Shown here piece after piece: positions 8,975 through 16,523 of a DNA stretch of 64,000 nucleotides; position 1 is the first letter of the stretch, and every line of letters begins with the position of its first letter. Source of the stretch: CAVVXX01 sp052389895. GTDB lineage: Bacteria; Pseudomonadota; Alphaproteobacteria; Micropepsales; Micropepsaceae. The notes beneath the pieces are model-generated. The model was given only the letters and a program-made list of their open reading frames with translations. It was not told where the DNA came from and searched no databases. The stretch is from the NCBI GenBank assembly GCA_052389895.1, contig JBQTHM010000039.1:1-64000 (forward strand). The letters are read 5' to 3'. The translations under genes were made by a program, and so were the position numbers.

Positions 8975-9424
8975 TCAGAAGGGGATTTCGTCGTCCAGCT
9001 CGGCGCGCTCGAAGCTGCGGCCTTCGTCGCGGGCGCCGGAGGCGACCCGTTCGCGCTCGGGCGCATCGCCTCCGCGCGAATCCAGCATGGTCAGCTCGCC
9101 CCGGAAGCGCGGCAGCACGACTTCCGTCGAGTACTTCTCGTTGCCGTCCTTGTCCGTGTATTTGCGCGTCTGCAGCTGGCCCTCAATGTAAACCTTCGAG
9201 CCTTTTTTCAGGTAGTTTTCGGCCACCTTGGCCAGGTTTTCGTTGAAAATGACCACCCGGTGCCACTCCGTGCGCTCCTTGCGCTCGCCCGTGGCCTTGT
9301 CCTTCCACGATTCGGATGTGGCAATGGAAAGGTTCACCATCGCGTCGCCCGAGGGCAGACGCTTCATCTCCGGATCGCGGCCCAGATTACCGACCAGGAT
9401 CACCTTGTTCACGCTGCCCGCCAT
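8975..9424 (-). CDS. ssb: Single-stranded DNA-binding protein
   Basis: Coats single-stranded DNA in replication, recombination and repair. 149 residues: an N-terminal OB fold (VNKVILVGNLGRDPE to about residue 110), then a short variable linker and the C-terminal tip DDEIPF that binds partner proteins. Of two ATGs six bases apart, the one at 9424 is preferred because AAGGAG sits eight bases before it; at 9430 the spacing would be only two. Divergent from uvrA, with a LexA box between them. Confidence 0.96.
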   Translation of the reverse strand: MAGSVNKVILVGNLGRDPEMKRLPSGDAMVNLSIATSESWKDKATGERKERTEWHRVVIFNENLAKVAENYLKKGSKVYIEGQLQTRKYTDKDGNEKYSTEVVLPRFRGELTMLDSRGGDAPERERVASGARDEGRSFERAELDDEIPF

Positions 9425-9533
9425 CACCATTTCTCCTTCTCTTGTCCGGCAAATTAGTCCCCCTGGAGCGCGCGCGCCACCTCAGCTAGCGCAGCCTCTG
9501 TGGACAGGTTTGCCGGACTCGTGACATAGCACT

Positions 9534-9548
9534 GTTCTTGGTTCGTTC
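9534..9548. promoter_or_regulatory. LexA (SOS) box, GTTC-N7-GTTC
   Basis: The direct repeat GTTC-TTGGTTC-GTTC matches exactly the alphaproteobacterial LexA operator GTTC-N7-GTTC. It lies 98 bases before the uvrA ATG and 110 bases from the divergent ssb start, and uvrA is a usual LexA target in this class. It could repress uvrA alone or both genes. Confidence 0.85.
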
Positions 9549-9645
9549 CAAGCCCAAACCTGCCGTGGAAAGCCTTCAGACCGCGCCTTGCACGGCCACG
9601 GCCCAGTGGATCAAGCTACCCGGTTCCGCTTCGAGCAAACGAGTA

Positions 9646-12627
9646 ATGCAGAAAACCATCTCCATTCGCGGCGCGCGCGAGCACAATCTCAAAAACATCG
9701 ATGTCGAGATTCCGCGCGACCGGCTGACCGTGCTCACGGGACTTTCGGGCTCCGGCAAGTCGTCGCTCGCCTTCGACACCATCTACGCCGAAGGCCAGCG
9801 GCGCTATGTCGAAAGCCTGTCGGCCTATGCGCGGCAGTTCTTGGAGATGATGCAGAAGCCCGATGTGGATCATATCGACGGGCTGTCGCCGGCTATCTCG
9901 ATCGAGCAGCGCACCACCTCGCGCAACCCGCGTTCCACCGTCGGCACGGTGACGGAGATTTACGATTACCTGCGCCTGCTATTCGCGCGCGCGGGCGTGC
10001 CCTACTCGCCCGCCACCGGCCTTCCCATCGAAAGCCAGACGGTCAGCCAGATGGCCGACCGCATTCTCAGCTTACCCGAAGGCACGCGGCTGTTCCTGCT
10101 CGCCCCCATCGTGCGCGGCCGCAAGGGCGAATACAAAAAAGAACTGCTTGAGCTGCGCAAAAAGGGTTTTCAGCGCGTCAAGGTGGACGGGAAGTATTAC
10201 GACATCGCCGAAGCGCCCACGCTCGACAAGAAATTCAAGCATGACATCGAGATCGTGGTGGACCGCATCGTGGTGAAGGGCGATCTGGGCAATCGCCTGC
10301 CCGACTCCATCGAGACCGCGCTGAAACTGGCCGATGGCCTCGCCATCGCGGAGTTTGCAGATGACCCCGCCTCCCCCCCGGAGGGGGAGGCCGACGCGAA
10401 GCGCCGGGTGGGGGGGAAAGTCACCCCCCACGCATCCACCCCCCACCCTGGCCCTCCCCCTCAAGGGGGGAGGGGAAATGCGGGCGAGCCGCGCCGCATC
10501 ATCTTCTCCTCCAAATTCGCTTGCCCGGTTTCCGGTTTCACCATTCCCGAAATCGAGCCGCGGCTGTTCTCGTTCAACAATCCGCACGGCGCCTGCCCCG
10601 AATGCGACGGGCTGGGCGCCAAGCTTTATTTTGATTCCGCGCTGGTCGTGCCGGACGACGCCGTGCCGCTGCGCAAGGGCGCCATCGCGCCGTGGTCGAA
10701 ATCCTCGTCGCCCTATTATTTGCAGACGCTGGAGGCGCTGGCGCGGCATTACAAATTCGGCATCAACGCCACCTGGGCCGAGCTGCCGAAGAAGGTGCGC
10801 GATGTCATTCTCTTCGGTTCGGGCGAAGAAGAGATCAAATTCACTTACGACGATGGCTTGCGCCGCTACGACGTGAAGAAGGCGTTCGAAGGTGTCGTCC
10901 CCAACATGGAGCGGCGTTACAAAGAAACGGAATCCTCGTGGATGCGCGAGGAGCTGGAGCGCTATCAGGACGAGAGCCCGTGCGAAGTCTGCAAGGGCTA
11001 CCGGCTTAAGCCCGAAGCCTTGTGCGTGAAAATCGGCGGCCGGCACATCGGCGAGGTGTGCGAGCTTTCCATTCTCGCGTCAGACAAATGGTTCGCGGGG
11101 CTGGATAAGCGGCTCAGCGCGAAACAAAGAGAAATCGCCGCGCGCATTCTGAAAGAAATCCGCGCGCGGCTGAAATTCCTCAACGATGTGGGGCTGGAAT
11201 ACCTGACGCTGGCACGCGGCTCCGGCACGCTGTCGGGCGGCGAGAGCCAGCGCATCCGCCTCGCCTCGCAGATCGGCTCGGGCCTGACCGGCGTGCTGTA
11301 TGTGCTGGACGAGCCTTCCATCGGCCTGCACCAGCGCGACAACAGGCGGCTGCTCGAGTCCATGCGGGGCCTGCGCGACCTGGGCAATACGGTGATCGTG
11401 GTCGAGCACGACGAGGAAGCCATCCGCTCCGCCGATCATGTGGTGGACATGGGGCCGGGCGCGGGCATCCACGGCGGCGAGATCGTAGCCGAAGGCACGC
11501 CGGACGACATCATCCGCGCGGCGCGCAGCATCACCGGGCAATACCTCGCCGGCACGCGCGAAGTGCCGATCCCGGGGCGCCGCCGCAAGGCCAATCACGA
11601 CCGTTGGGTGCGCGTGGTGGGCGCGACCGGCAATAACCTCAAGCGCGTCACCGCCGCGGTGCCGGTGGGCACCTTCACCTGCATCACCGGGGTTTCGGGC
11701 GGCGGCAAATCCACGCTGGTGATCGAGACGCTGTACAAGGCGGCCTCGCGCAAGCTCAACGCCAGCCGCGAGCACCCCTTCGCGCATGAGCGCATCGAGG
11801 GCCTCGAATTCCTCGACAAGGTAATCGACATCGACCAATCGCCCATCGGCCGCACGCCGCGCTCGAACCCGGCCACTTACACCGGCGCGTTCACGCCCAT
11901 CCGCGACTGGTACACCGGCCTGCCCGAGGCCAAGGCGCGCGGTTACGCGGCGGGGCGCTTCTCGTTCAACGTCAAGGGCGGGCGCTGCGAGGCGTGCCAG
12001 GGCGACGGCGTCATCAAGATCGAGATGCACTTCCTGCCCGACGTCTATGTGCAGTGCGATGTGTGCAGCGGCAAACGCTACAACCGCGAGACGCTGGAAG
12101 TGAAATTCCGCGATTATTCCATCGCCGACGTGCTCGACATGACGGTGGAAACGGGCGCCGAGCTGTTCAAGGCGGTGCCGAGCATCCGCGAGAAGCTCGA
12201 CACGCTGACGCGCGTGGGGCTGGGCTACATCAAGATCGGCCAGCAGGCGACGACATTATCCGGCGGCGAGGCGCAACGCGTGAAGCTGGCCAAGGAATTG
12301 TCGCGGCGCGCGACGGGGCGCACGCTTTATATCCTGGACGAGCCCACCACCGGCCTGCATTTCGAAGACGTGCGGAAATTATTGGAGGTGCTGCACGAGC
12401 TGGTCAGCACCGGCAACACCGTGGTGGTGATCGAACACAATCTGGAAGTCATCAAGACCGCCGACTGGATCATCGATCTTGGCCCCGAAGGCGGCGACGC
12501 GGGCGGCGAAATCGTGGCGGCCGGCACGCCGGAAGACGTGGCCAAAGTGGCGCGGAGTTACACGGGGCAGTATTTGAAGGATGTTTTGAAACGGCGCTCC
12601 GCTCGCACCATCAAAGCGGCGGAGTGA
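9646..12627 (+). CDS. uvrA: Excinuclease ABC subunit A
   Basis: Damage-sensing ATPase that loads UvrB in nucleotide excision repair. 993 residues from ATG 9646 (MQKTISIRGAREHNLKNI); an upstream TTG frame adds 36 unrelated residues that run over the LexA box. First Walker A is GLSGSGKSS near residue 32, second GVSGGGKST; signatures LSGGESQR and LSGGEAQR; the C-terminal zinc module is CEAC...CDVC. In the first zinc module the usual CPxC reads CPVS. Residues about 241-278 are foreign, low-complexity Pro/Gly/Lys-rich sequence encoded by an inserted palindromic repeat, which explains the extra length over the usual 940-970. SOS-controlled. Confidence 0.97.
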   Translation: MQKTISIRGAREHNLKNIDVEIPRDRLTVLTGLSGSGKSSLAFDTIYAEGQRRYVESLSAYARQFLEMMQKPDVDHIDGLSPAISIEQRTTSRNPRSTVGTVTEIYDYLRLLFARAGVPYSPATGLPIESQTVSQMADRILSLPEGTRLFLLAPIVRGRKGEYKKELLELRKKGFQRVKVDGKYYDIAEAPTLDKKFKHDIEIVVDRIVVKGDLGNRLPDSIETALKLADGLAIAEFADDPASPPEGEADAKRRVGGKVTPHASTPHPGPPPQGGRGNAGEPRRIIFSSKFACPVSGFTIPEIEPRLFSFNNPHGACPECDGLGAKLYFDSALVVPDDAVPLRKGAIAPWSKSSSPYYLQTLEALARHYKFGINATWAELPKKVRDVILFGSGEEEIKFTYDDGLRRYDVKKAFEGVVPNMERRYKETESSWMREELERYQDESPCEVCKGYRLKPEALCVKIGGRHIGEVCELSILASDKWFAGLDKRLSAKQREIAARILKEIRARLKFLNDVGLEYLTLARGSGTLSGGESQRIRLASQIGSGLTGVLYVLDEPSIGLHQRDNRRLLESMRGLRDLGNTVIVVEHDEEAIRSADHVVDMGPGAGIHGGEIVAEGTPDDIIRAARSITGQYLAGTREVPIPGRRRKANHDRWVRVVGATGNNLKRVTAAVPVGTFTCITGVSGGGKSTLVIETLYKAASRKLNASREHPFAHERIEGLEFLDKVIDIDQSPIGRTPRSNPATYTGAFTPIRDWYTGLPEAKARGYAAGRFSFNVKGGRCEACQGDGVIKIEMHFLPDVYVQCDVCSGKRYNRETLEVKFRDYSIADVLDMTVETGAELFKAVPSIREKLDTLTRVGLGYIKIGQQATTLSGGEAQRVKLAKELSRRATGRTLYILDEPTTGLHFEDVRKLLEVLHELVSTGNTVVVIEHNLEVIKTADWIIDLGPEGGDAGGEIVAAGTPEDVAKVARSYTGQYLKDVLKRRSARTIKAAE
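10365..10478. repeat. Palindromic repeat element translated in frame inside uvrA
   Basis: About 114 bases, a multiple of three, bounded by two hairpins: CCTCCCCC/GGGGGAGG at 10370-10390 and CCCTCCCCC/GGGGGGAGGG at 10452-10474. The right hairpin matches that of the intergenic copy near 25226-25247, and the inner piece, read in reverse (CCGGCGCTTCGCG), matches the copy near 60450. It falls in the variable loop just before the first zinc module, where other UvrA proteins have only a few residues. Confidence 0.85.
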
Positions 12628-12658
12628 TCGGCACGATTTTTAGAGGGGCGATACGATT

Positions 12659-13174
12659 ATGAGAGGAAAGCATACGAGAGTTGGTGCATACGGAGAAAAA
12701 GCGGTAGAGGCGGAATTACTGCGTCACGGTTGGCTACCGAGTAACATCAATGCAAGCGTGAAAAATGCTGCAGATTTTGACATTGTCGCACTGAAAGACG
12801 AGCGGATGATTAAGCTGCGGGTTAAGACCTGCAGTTCAACCATGAATGCATTCCAATTTGGCGGTTTTCAACCAGGACAAAAGATTGCCTTTAAGGACCT
12901 CGATAATGCCGATTTTACGGTGCTCGTACGCATGGGAACGGCACGAGAAGATGATTTGTTTTATGTAATACCGACTCGAGTACTTAGAAAGCAGATTAGT
13001 GGACACCGGCACAGATACTTAAGGGTTCGCACACGTTCTGGACAATCGCGAAAAGATACCGGGCATTGGACACTACACCTGCGCCCTATGAAACACGATA
13101 AGAAGAGGTACAGCCATAATTACACGAAAAAGTGGGCGACCTATTTGAACAACTGGCGCCTTCTCGAAGAATAG
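12659..13174 (+). CDS. Putative PD-(D/E)XK nuclease-like protein
   Basis: 171 residues, starting at ATG 12659 after AGAGGGG. The N-terminal part, GEKAVEAELLRHGW, then ADFDIVALKDERMIKLRVKT, has the layout of a small PD-(D/E)XK nuclease core: helix with Glu, Asp in the FDIVA strand, and Lys in the VKT strand. Proteins of this type include group I intron-endonuclease-like and Holliday-resolvase-like families. The C-terminal 60 residues are basic (RSGQSRKDTGHW, KHDKKRYSHNY). It is clearly AT-richer with looser codon use than uvrA before it, which suggests transfer. Function not proven. Confidence 0.5.
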   Translation: MRGKHTRVGAYGEKAVEAELLRHGWLPSNINASVKNAADFDIVALKDERMIKLRVKTCSSTMNAFQFGGFQPGQKIAFKDLDNADFTVLVRMGTAREDDLFYVIPTRVLRKQISGHRHRYLRVRTRSGQSRKDTGHWTLHLRPMKHDKKRYSHNYTKKWATYLNNWRLLEE

Positions 13175-13250
13175 ATGCTAAGATTCGATTTCAGACGGCC
13201 TCGTTCCGCTTGGTTCTATACAAATACTCTGCTTGTGATATACGCCGCCC

Positions 13251-13436
13251 ATGACCATCGAAGAATTAGAAAAAGCCGTTGAAAAGCTTTCGCCCGACAA
13301 GTTGGCGAAATTCCGGGCTTGGTTCGAGGCGTTCGATGCCGCTCAATTCGATAAGAAGATCGAACGAGACATAGCAGCCGGAAAGCTTGACCGGTTTGCC
13401 GGTGAGGCGCTTGCGGAGCATCGAAGGCATAGATAA
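13251..13436 (+). CDS. Small antitoxin-like protein
   Basis: 61 residues. The pattern LSPDKLAKFRAWFEAFDAAQFDKKIERD followed by GKLDRFAGEALAEHRR (read as separate pieces) is that of small helical antitoxins usually found before RelE/ParE-type toxins. Here the next gene overlaps its stop by one base but encodes a DUF4258-type protein. The pairing is inferred from position. Starts with ATG 13251. Confidence 0.6.
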   Translation: MTIEELEKAVEKLSPDKLAKFRAWFEAFDAAQFDKKIERDIAAGKLDRFAGEALAEHRRHR

Positions 13437-13762
13437 TGCCTTCGTTGCTCGCACGGATTCAGAAACTCGTTAATGCCGGCGAAGTGCGAATCTCGGTGCA
13501 TGGCTACCGCGAGCTCGCCGCCGATGATATTCTGGCGAGTGAAGTTATCAACGGGGTCGGTTCGGCCAGAATCATTGAAGAATACCCGGCTTCTGAGAAG
13601 GGGCCATGCCTGTTGGTCCTGCAGTTGGACGGCAAGAAACGTATTGTTCACGCGGTATGGGGCATCGCAAAAGGCACGAATGGGCCCGCCGTCCTTGTGA
13701 CAGCCTACCGGCCGGATCCGAAATTGTGGTCTGCCGATTTTATGACGCGGAGAAAGCAATGA
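13436..13762 (+). CDS. DUF4258-like protein, possible toxin
   Basis: 108 residues. Begins with an alpha-helix then RISVHGYRELAADDI, ...LVLQLDGKKRIVHAVWGI and VLVTAYRPDPKLW; the H-x-x-x-R/E start, central beta strands and the Y-x-P-D-x-x-x-W end match the DUF4258 family, which resembles RelE/BrnT-like toxins in fold. Its start overlaps the antitoxin-like gene before it and its stop overlaps the next gene as ATGA, so all three are likely made from one mRNA. Toxicity is an inference. Confidence 0.6.
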   Translation: MPSLLARIQKLVNAGEVRISVHGYRELAADDILASEVINGVGSARIIEEYPASEKGPCLLVLQLDGKKRIVHAVWGIAKGTNGPAVLVTAYRPDPKLWSADFMTRRKQ

Positions 13763-13977
13763 AGCGAAAAACCGTCGAATTCGTTCACGCGGGAAAATAC
13801 GCCGCCGAAATCCCGGTCGAGCTGATCGAGGAAGAAGGCGGCTGGTCGCCTTATCTGTCCGTTGACGACGCGAAAAAACTGGATGCCGTGCGCAGCGCGC
13901 TCAAGAGTGGCAACATCAGCGCAGCGGCGAGATACGGCCGGGTGTTCGAATTGCGACCGGTTTCCGCCGCAGAGTGA
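13759..13977 (+). CDS. Small protein after the DUF4258 gene, possible antitoxin
   Basis: 72 residues from ATG 13759, coupled to the DUF4258 gene by ATGA. The sequence VEFVHAGKYAAEIPVELI then WSPYLSVDDAKKLDAVRSAL and GRVFELRPV looks like a small compact protein often found beside DUF4258 genes. I do not recognise a named domain. Its place right behind the toxin-like gene makes an antitoxin role likely, in which case the 61-residue gene upstream would be a second candidate partner. Confidence 0.6.
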   Translation: MKRKTVEFVHAGKYAAEIPVELIEEEGGWSPYLSVDDAKKLDAVRSALKSGNISAAARYGRVFELRPVSAAE

Positions 13978-13983
13978 GGACCC

Positions 13984-14250
13984 TTGGCCAGAAAACGTAA
14001 ACCCGTGCCTCGCTTCAAGCGCGAAACAGAGGAACGCAGATACTGGGAGAGCCACGACTCTGCCGAGCACATCGATTGGAGCAAGGCCGAGCGCGCGCGC
14101 TTTCCCAATCTCAAGCCGTCGACGCAGTCCATCTCGCTGCGGCTGCCGGTGAGCCTTCTGGAGCGCATCAAAATGGCGGCTAACAAGCGCGATGTGCCCT
14201 ACCAATCGCTGATTAAGACGTGGCTGTCCGAGAAATCGGAAAAGGCATAG
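13984..14250 (+). CDS. CopG-type ribbon-helix-helix antitoxin
   Basis: 88 residues from TTG 13984, with GAGGA just upstream. The N-terminal half (FKRETEERRYWESHDSAEHI, then DWSKAERARFPNLKP) and the ribbon-helix-helix half STQSISLRLPVSLLERIK plus KRDVPYQSLIKTWL match the CopG/BrnA-like antitoxin family that binds DNA and neutralises a small ribonuclease. No BrnT-type toxin is next to it, so it appears to be an orphan or works with the genes just upstream. Confidence 0.75.
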   Translation: MARKRKPVPRFKRETEERRYWESHDSAEHIDWSKAERARFPNLKPSTQSISLRLPVSLLERIKMAANKRDVPYQSLIKTWLSEKSEKA

Positions 14251-14264
14251 GCCTCTGCACCAGA

Positions 14265-14336
14265 GTGACCGGCTTATCTGAAAACATCCTCTCCTGCATC
14301 GGCAATACACGGCTGATGGCGCTGCGGCGTGCATGA
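14265..14336 (+). pseudogene. Cysteine synthase remnant, N-terminal piece
   Basis: Reads LSENILSCIGNTRLMALRRA and then stops. This matches the conserved start of cysteine synthase (N-I-L-x-x-I-G-N-T-P-L-x-x-L). The rest of the enzyme does not follow: after 14336 there are stops in all useful frames and a GC-rich stretch. A C-terminal piece lies 630 bases further on, beyond the DUF411 gene. Confidence 0.65.
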
Positions 14337-14432
14337 ATGGCCGCGCGTCGCCTGCGCTTGTCTGCGCGGTTTTGTGCCACGCCCTCGTTCCGCATTCTTT
14401 GGCAGCCTCCGGGCGCGCCCATGCGTTTAGAC

Positions 14433-14451
14433 AGGCGTAAGTAAATCGCCT
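14433..14451. promoter_or_regulatory. Candidate operator dyad before the DUF411 gene
   Basis: The inverted repeat AGGCG-N9-CGCCT lies between a TAGACA (14430-14435) and a TACTCT (14451-14456) that could serve as weak -35 and -10 boxes, 22 bases before the gene. A dyad between the promoter boxes is the layout of metal-responsive regulators such as the MerR group, but the bases do not match a known site. Confidence 0.35.
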
Positions 14452-14477
14452 ACTCTTATGTCTACAGGAGAAACATC

Positions 14478-14930
14478 ATGGTGAGAAAAGCCTTATCACT
14501 GCTATTCGGCCTTGCGCTCGTAGTATCCGCCCTTCCCACGCAAGCAACCGCCGCACAGATGAGCGCGGTGATGTACAAGAACCCCGATTGCGCCTGCTGC
14601 GAAGGTTACGCGAATTACCTGCGCAAGAACGGCTATTCGGTCGCGATCAAGGAAGTCGCCGACCTGCGCGGCTTCAACAAGAAGCAGGGCATTCCCGATG
14701 CGCTCGAGGGCTGCCACACGATGTTTGTCAATGGCTACATTATCGAGGGCCACGTGCCCCTCAACGCGATCCAGAAGCTGCTCACCGAGCGGCCGAAGAT
14801 CCGCGGCATCTCGATTCCTGGCATGCCTACCGGCGTCCCCGGCATGGAGGGCCCGCGCGAGCACCCGATCGCGATCTATGAAATCGCCGATGGCGCCACG
14901 AAGCCGAAAGTGTTCATGACGCTGCGCTAA
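14478..14930 (+). CDS. DUF411 periplasmic metal-binding protein
   Basis: 150 residues. Sec signal peptide ending near TQATAA, then a thioredoxin-like start YKNPDCACCEGYANYLRKNG with the CxCC cluster, and the family marks CHTMFVNGYIIEGHVP and GISIPGMPTGVPGMEG, the last Met-rich. DUF411 proteins often sit with copper genes and are thought to handle copper. Strong ribosome site CAGGAG before ATG 14478. It lies between the two ends of a broken cysteine synthase gene and upstream of a copper nitrite reductase, which may supply a functional link through copper. Confidence 0.85.
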   Translation: MVRKALSLLFGLALVVSALPTQATAAQMSAVMYKNPDCACCEGYANYLRKNGYSVAIKEVADLRGFNKKQGIPDALEGCHTMFVNGYIIEGHVPLNAIQKLLTERPKIRGISIPGMPTGVPGMEGPREHPIAIYEIADGATKPKVFMTLR

Positions 14931-14961
14931 GACGCGGCCACCGGCGCAGCCCAAGGCAACA

Positions 14962-15135
14962 GGGGAATATGACCGCGCTGCTCGAGAAGGGCTGTTCGCG
15001 GGCTCTTCCACCGGCGCCAATGTGATTGCCGCGCTGCGCACGGCCGAATCTCTCGGCCCGGGCGCAACCGTCGTGACCGTGCTTTGCGACACGGGAATGA
15101 AATACCTGAAAACCTTCGCACTGCTGGCGGACTGA
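14962..15135 (+). pseudogene. Cysteine synthase remnant, C-terminal piece
   Basis: An open stretch without its own start reads REGLFAGSSTGANVIAALR, then GPGATVVTVLCDTGMKYL and ends at TGA 15133. This matches the PLP-enzyme end of cysteine synthase (E-G-x-x-x-G-x-S-S-G-A-N, TVLCDSGxRYL). It starts about 30 bases after the DUF411 stop. With the N-terminal piece at 14265 it shows a cysK-type gene whose middle was lost. Confidence 0.8.
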
Positions 15136-15251
15136 GGGGGCGAATTCGAACCCCCTGCGGCAGGGCGGCGCACGCCCCATGCGGGCCGCGCGATACCGCT
15201 CAACCCGCGCGATTTCTAGGTATTTTCCCTTATCCCTTGGCGCCCCGGTTT

Positions 15252-15265
15252 TTGCGCTGGATCAA
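15252..15265. promoter_or_regulatory. FNR/NnrR-type box before nirK
   Basis: TTGCG-CTGG-ATCAA is a 14-base site joining an NnrR-like half (TTGCG) and an FNR-like half (ATCAA), the kind bound by Crp/FNR regulators that switch on denitrification genes at low oxygen or with nitric oxide. It lies 85 bases before the nirK ATG; if centred at -41.5, transcription would begin near 15300. Confidence 0.7.
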
Positions 15266-15349
15266 CCATATAGGCCCGAGAGTGCCGCTTATTGGCGCTG
15301 CCAGCTTGGGCCAGCCGTCCGGGCCGGCACCGCAAAATGGGAGAGCAAA

Positions 15350-16519
15350 ATGCAGTTCCGGAAATTGAGAGATTGGCCCCTGATCGGGCTGGGCGTGGCA
15401 CTTCTGGTGATCGTGCTCGTGGCATGGCCGCGTTCCTCTACTACCGAGGCACCGGCCGTCACGGCGCCAAGCCAAGCGTCAAACGACATTCAAATGGCGC
15501 CGATAACGGCCAAGGCCGATTACGCGTCCTCTGCCATCAGCGCCACCACCGGAACGCAGGTGGAGGCGGGCCCCGGCCCGATCAGCATCGTGCGCGACCC
15601 CAGCGACCTGCCGCCCCCCGTGGGCCAGCGCGGGCCGCGCCGCGTGAAAGTGGACCTGGAAACGATAGAGGTCACCGGCAAGCTGAACGACGGCGCCACA
15701 TACCGCTTTTGGACCTTCAATGGAAAAGTTCCCGGTCCCTTCGTGCGCGTGCGCGTGGGCGACATCGTCGAGGTTCACCTGAAGAACCGCGAGGACAGCG
15801 CCTTTATGCACAACGTGGACTTCCACGCCGTGCTCGGCCCCGGCGGCGGCGCCAAGGCGACCGAAGCGGGCGCGGGCGAAATGCGGGGCTTCGAGTTCAA
15901 GGCCCTGCATCCCGGCCTCTACGTCTATCACTGCGCGGTTATGCCGGCGGCGCAGCACATAGCCAACGGCATGTACGGGCTCATTCTTGTGGAACCGGAA
16001 GGCGGCCTTCCAAAGGTGGACCGCGAATTTTATGTCATGCAAGGCGAACTGTACACGAAGGAAAAATTCGGCGCGCAGGGCGAGCACGCGGAAGACTACG
16101 AAAAGCTGATCGACGAGCGGCCGGAATATTTCACTTTCAACGGCGCGGTCGGCGCACTGGCAACCGAAAAACCGCTGAAGTCAAAAGTGGATGAAACGGT
16201 GCGCGTGTTCTTCGGCGTAGGCGGGCCGAACTACGACTCGTCGTTCCACATCATCGGCACGGTGTTCAGCCGTGTGTATCAGTACGCATCGCTGACTTCG
16301 GCTCCCGTGACCGACGTGCAAACCGTGACGGTCGCGCCCGGCGGCGCGGTGGTCGTGGACCTGAAGATGCCCGTGCCCGGCAATTTCGTCCTGGTGGACC
16401 ATTCCCTGTCGCGCGTGCAGAAGGGTTTGGCAGGAATTCTCCAGGTGGAAGGCCCGCCGAACCCGGAAATCTTCAGGGACTACAACCCCCAGCGCTCCGC
16501 GCAGGTCATGTCGCACTGA
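15350..16519 (+). CDS. nirK: Copper-containing nitrite reductase, AniA type
   Basis: Reduces nitrite to nitric oxide in the periplasm. 389 residues from ATG 15350 (GGGAG upstream; the longer frame is unlikely). One membrane anchor at residues 10-26, a flexible linker to about 75, then two cupredoxin domains. All ligands are there: type 1 copper His154, Cys195, His203, Met208; type 2 copper His159, His194, His351; catalytic Asp157 and His300. Motifs such as HIANGMYGLILVEPEGGLPK and the long YTKEKFGAQG loop are those of the Neisseria AniA class. Alone, with no maturation genes next to it; controlled by an FNR/NnrR-type box. Confidence 0.95.
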   Translation: MQFRKLRDWPLIGLGVALLVIVLVAWPRSSTTEAPAVTAPSQASNDIQMAPITAKADYASSAISATTGTQVEAGPGPISIVRDPSDLPPPVGQRGPRRVKVDLETIEVTGKLNDGATYRFWTFNGKVPGPFVRVRVGDIVEVHLKNREDSAFMHNVDFHAVLGPGGGAKATEAGAGEMRGFEFKALHPGLYVYHCAVMPAAQHIANGMYGLILVEPEGGLPKVDREFYVMQGELYTKEKFGAQGEHAEDYEKLIDERPEYFTFNGAVGALATEKPLKSKVDETVRVFFGVGGPNYDSSFHIIGTVFSRVYQYASLTSAPVTDVQTVTVAPGGAVVVDLKMPVPGNFVLVDHSLSRVQKGLAGILQVEGPPNPEIFRDYNPQRSAQVMSH

Positions 16520-16523
16520 TACG

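Noticed and set aside
9538..9645. Longer UvrA start at TTG 9538
   Set aside because: It begins inside the LexA box and adds 36 residues with no likeness to UvrA; ATG 9646 starts exactly at the family N-terminus.
14341..14373. CCGCGC...GCGCGG followed by TTTTG as a terminator after the CopG-type gene
   Set aside because: The loop is 17 bases and the T-run is only four; it may equally be decayed cysK sequence.
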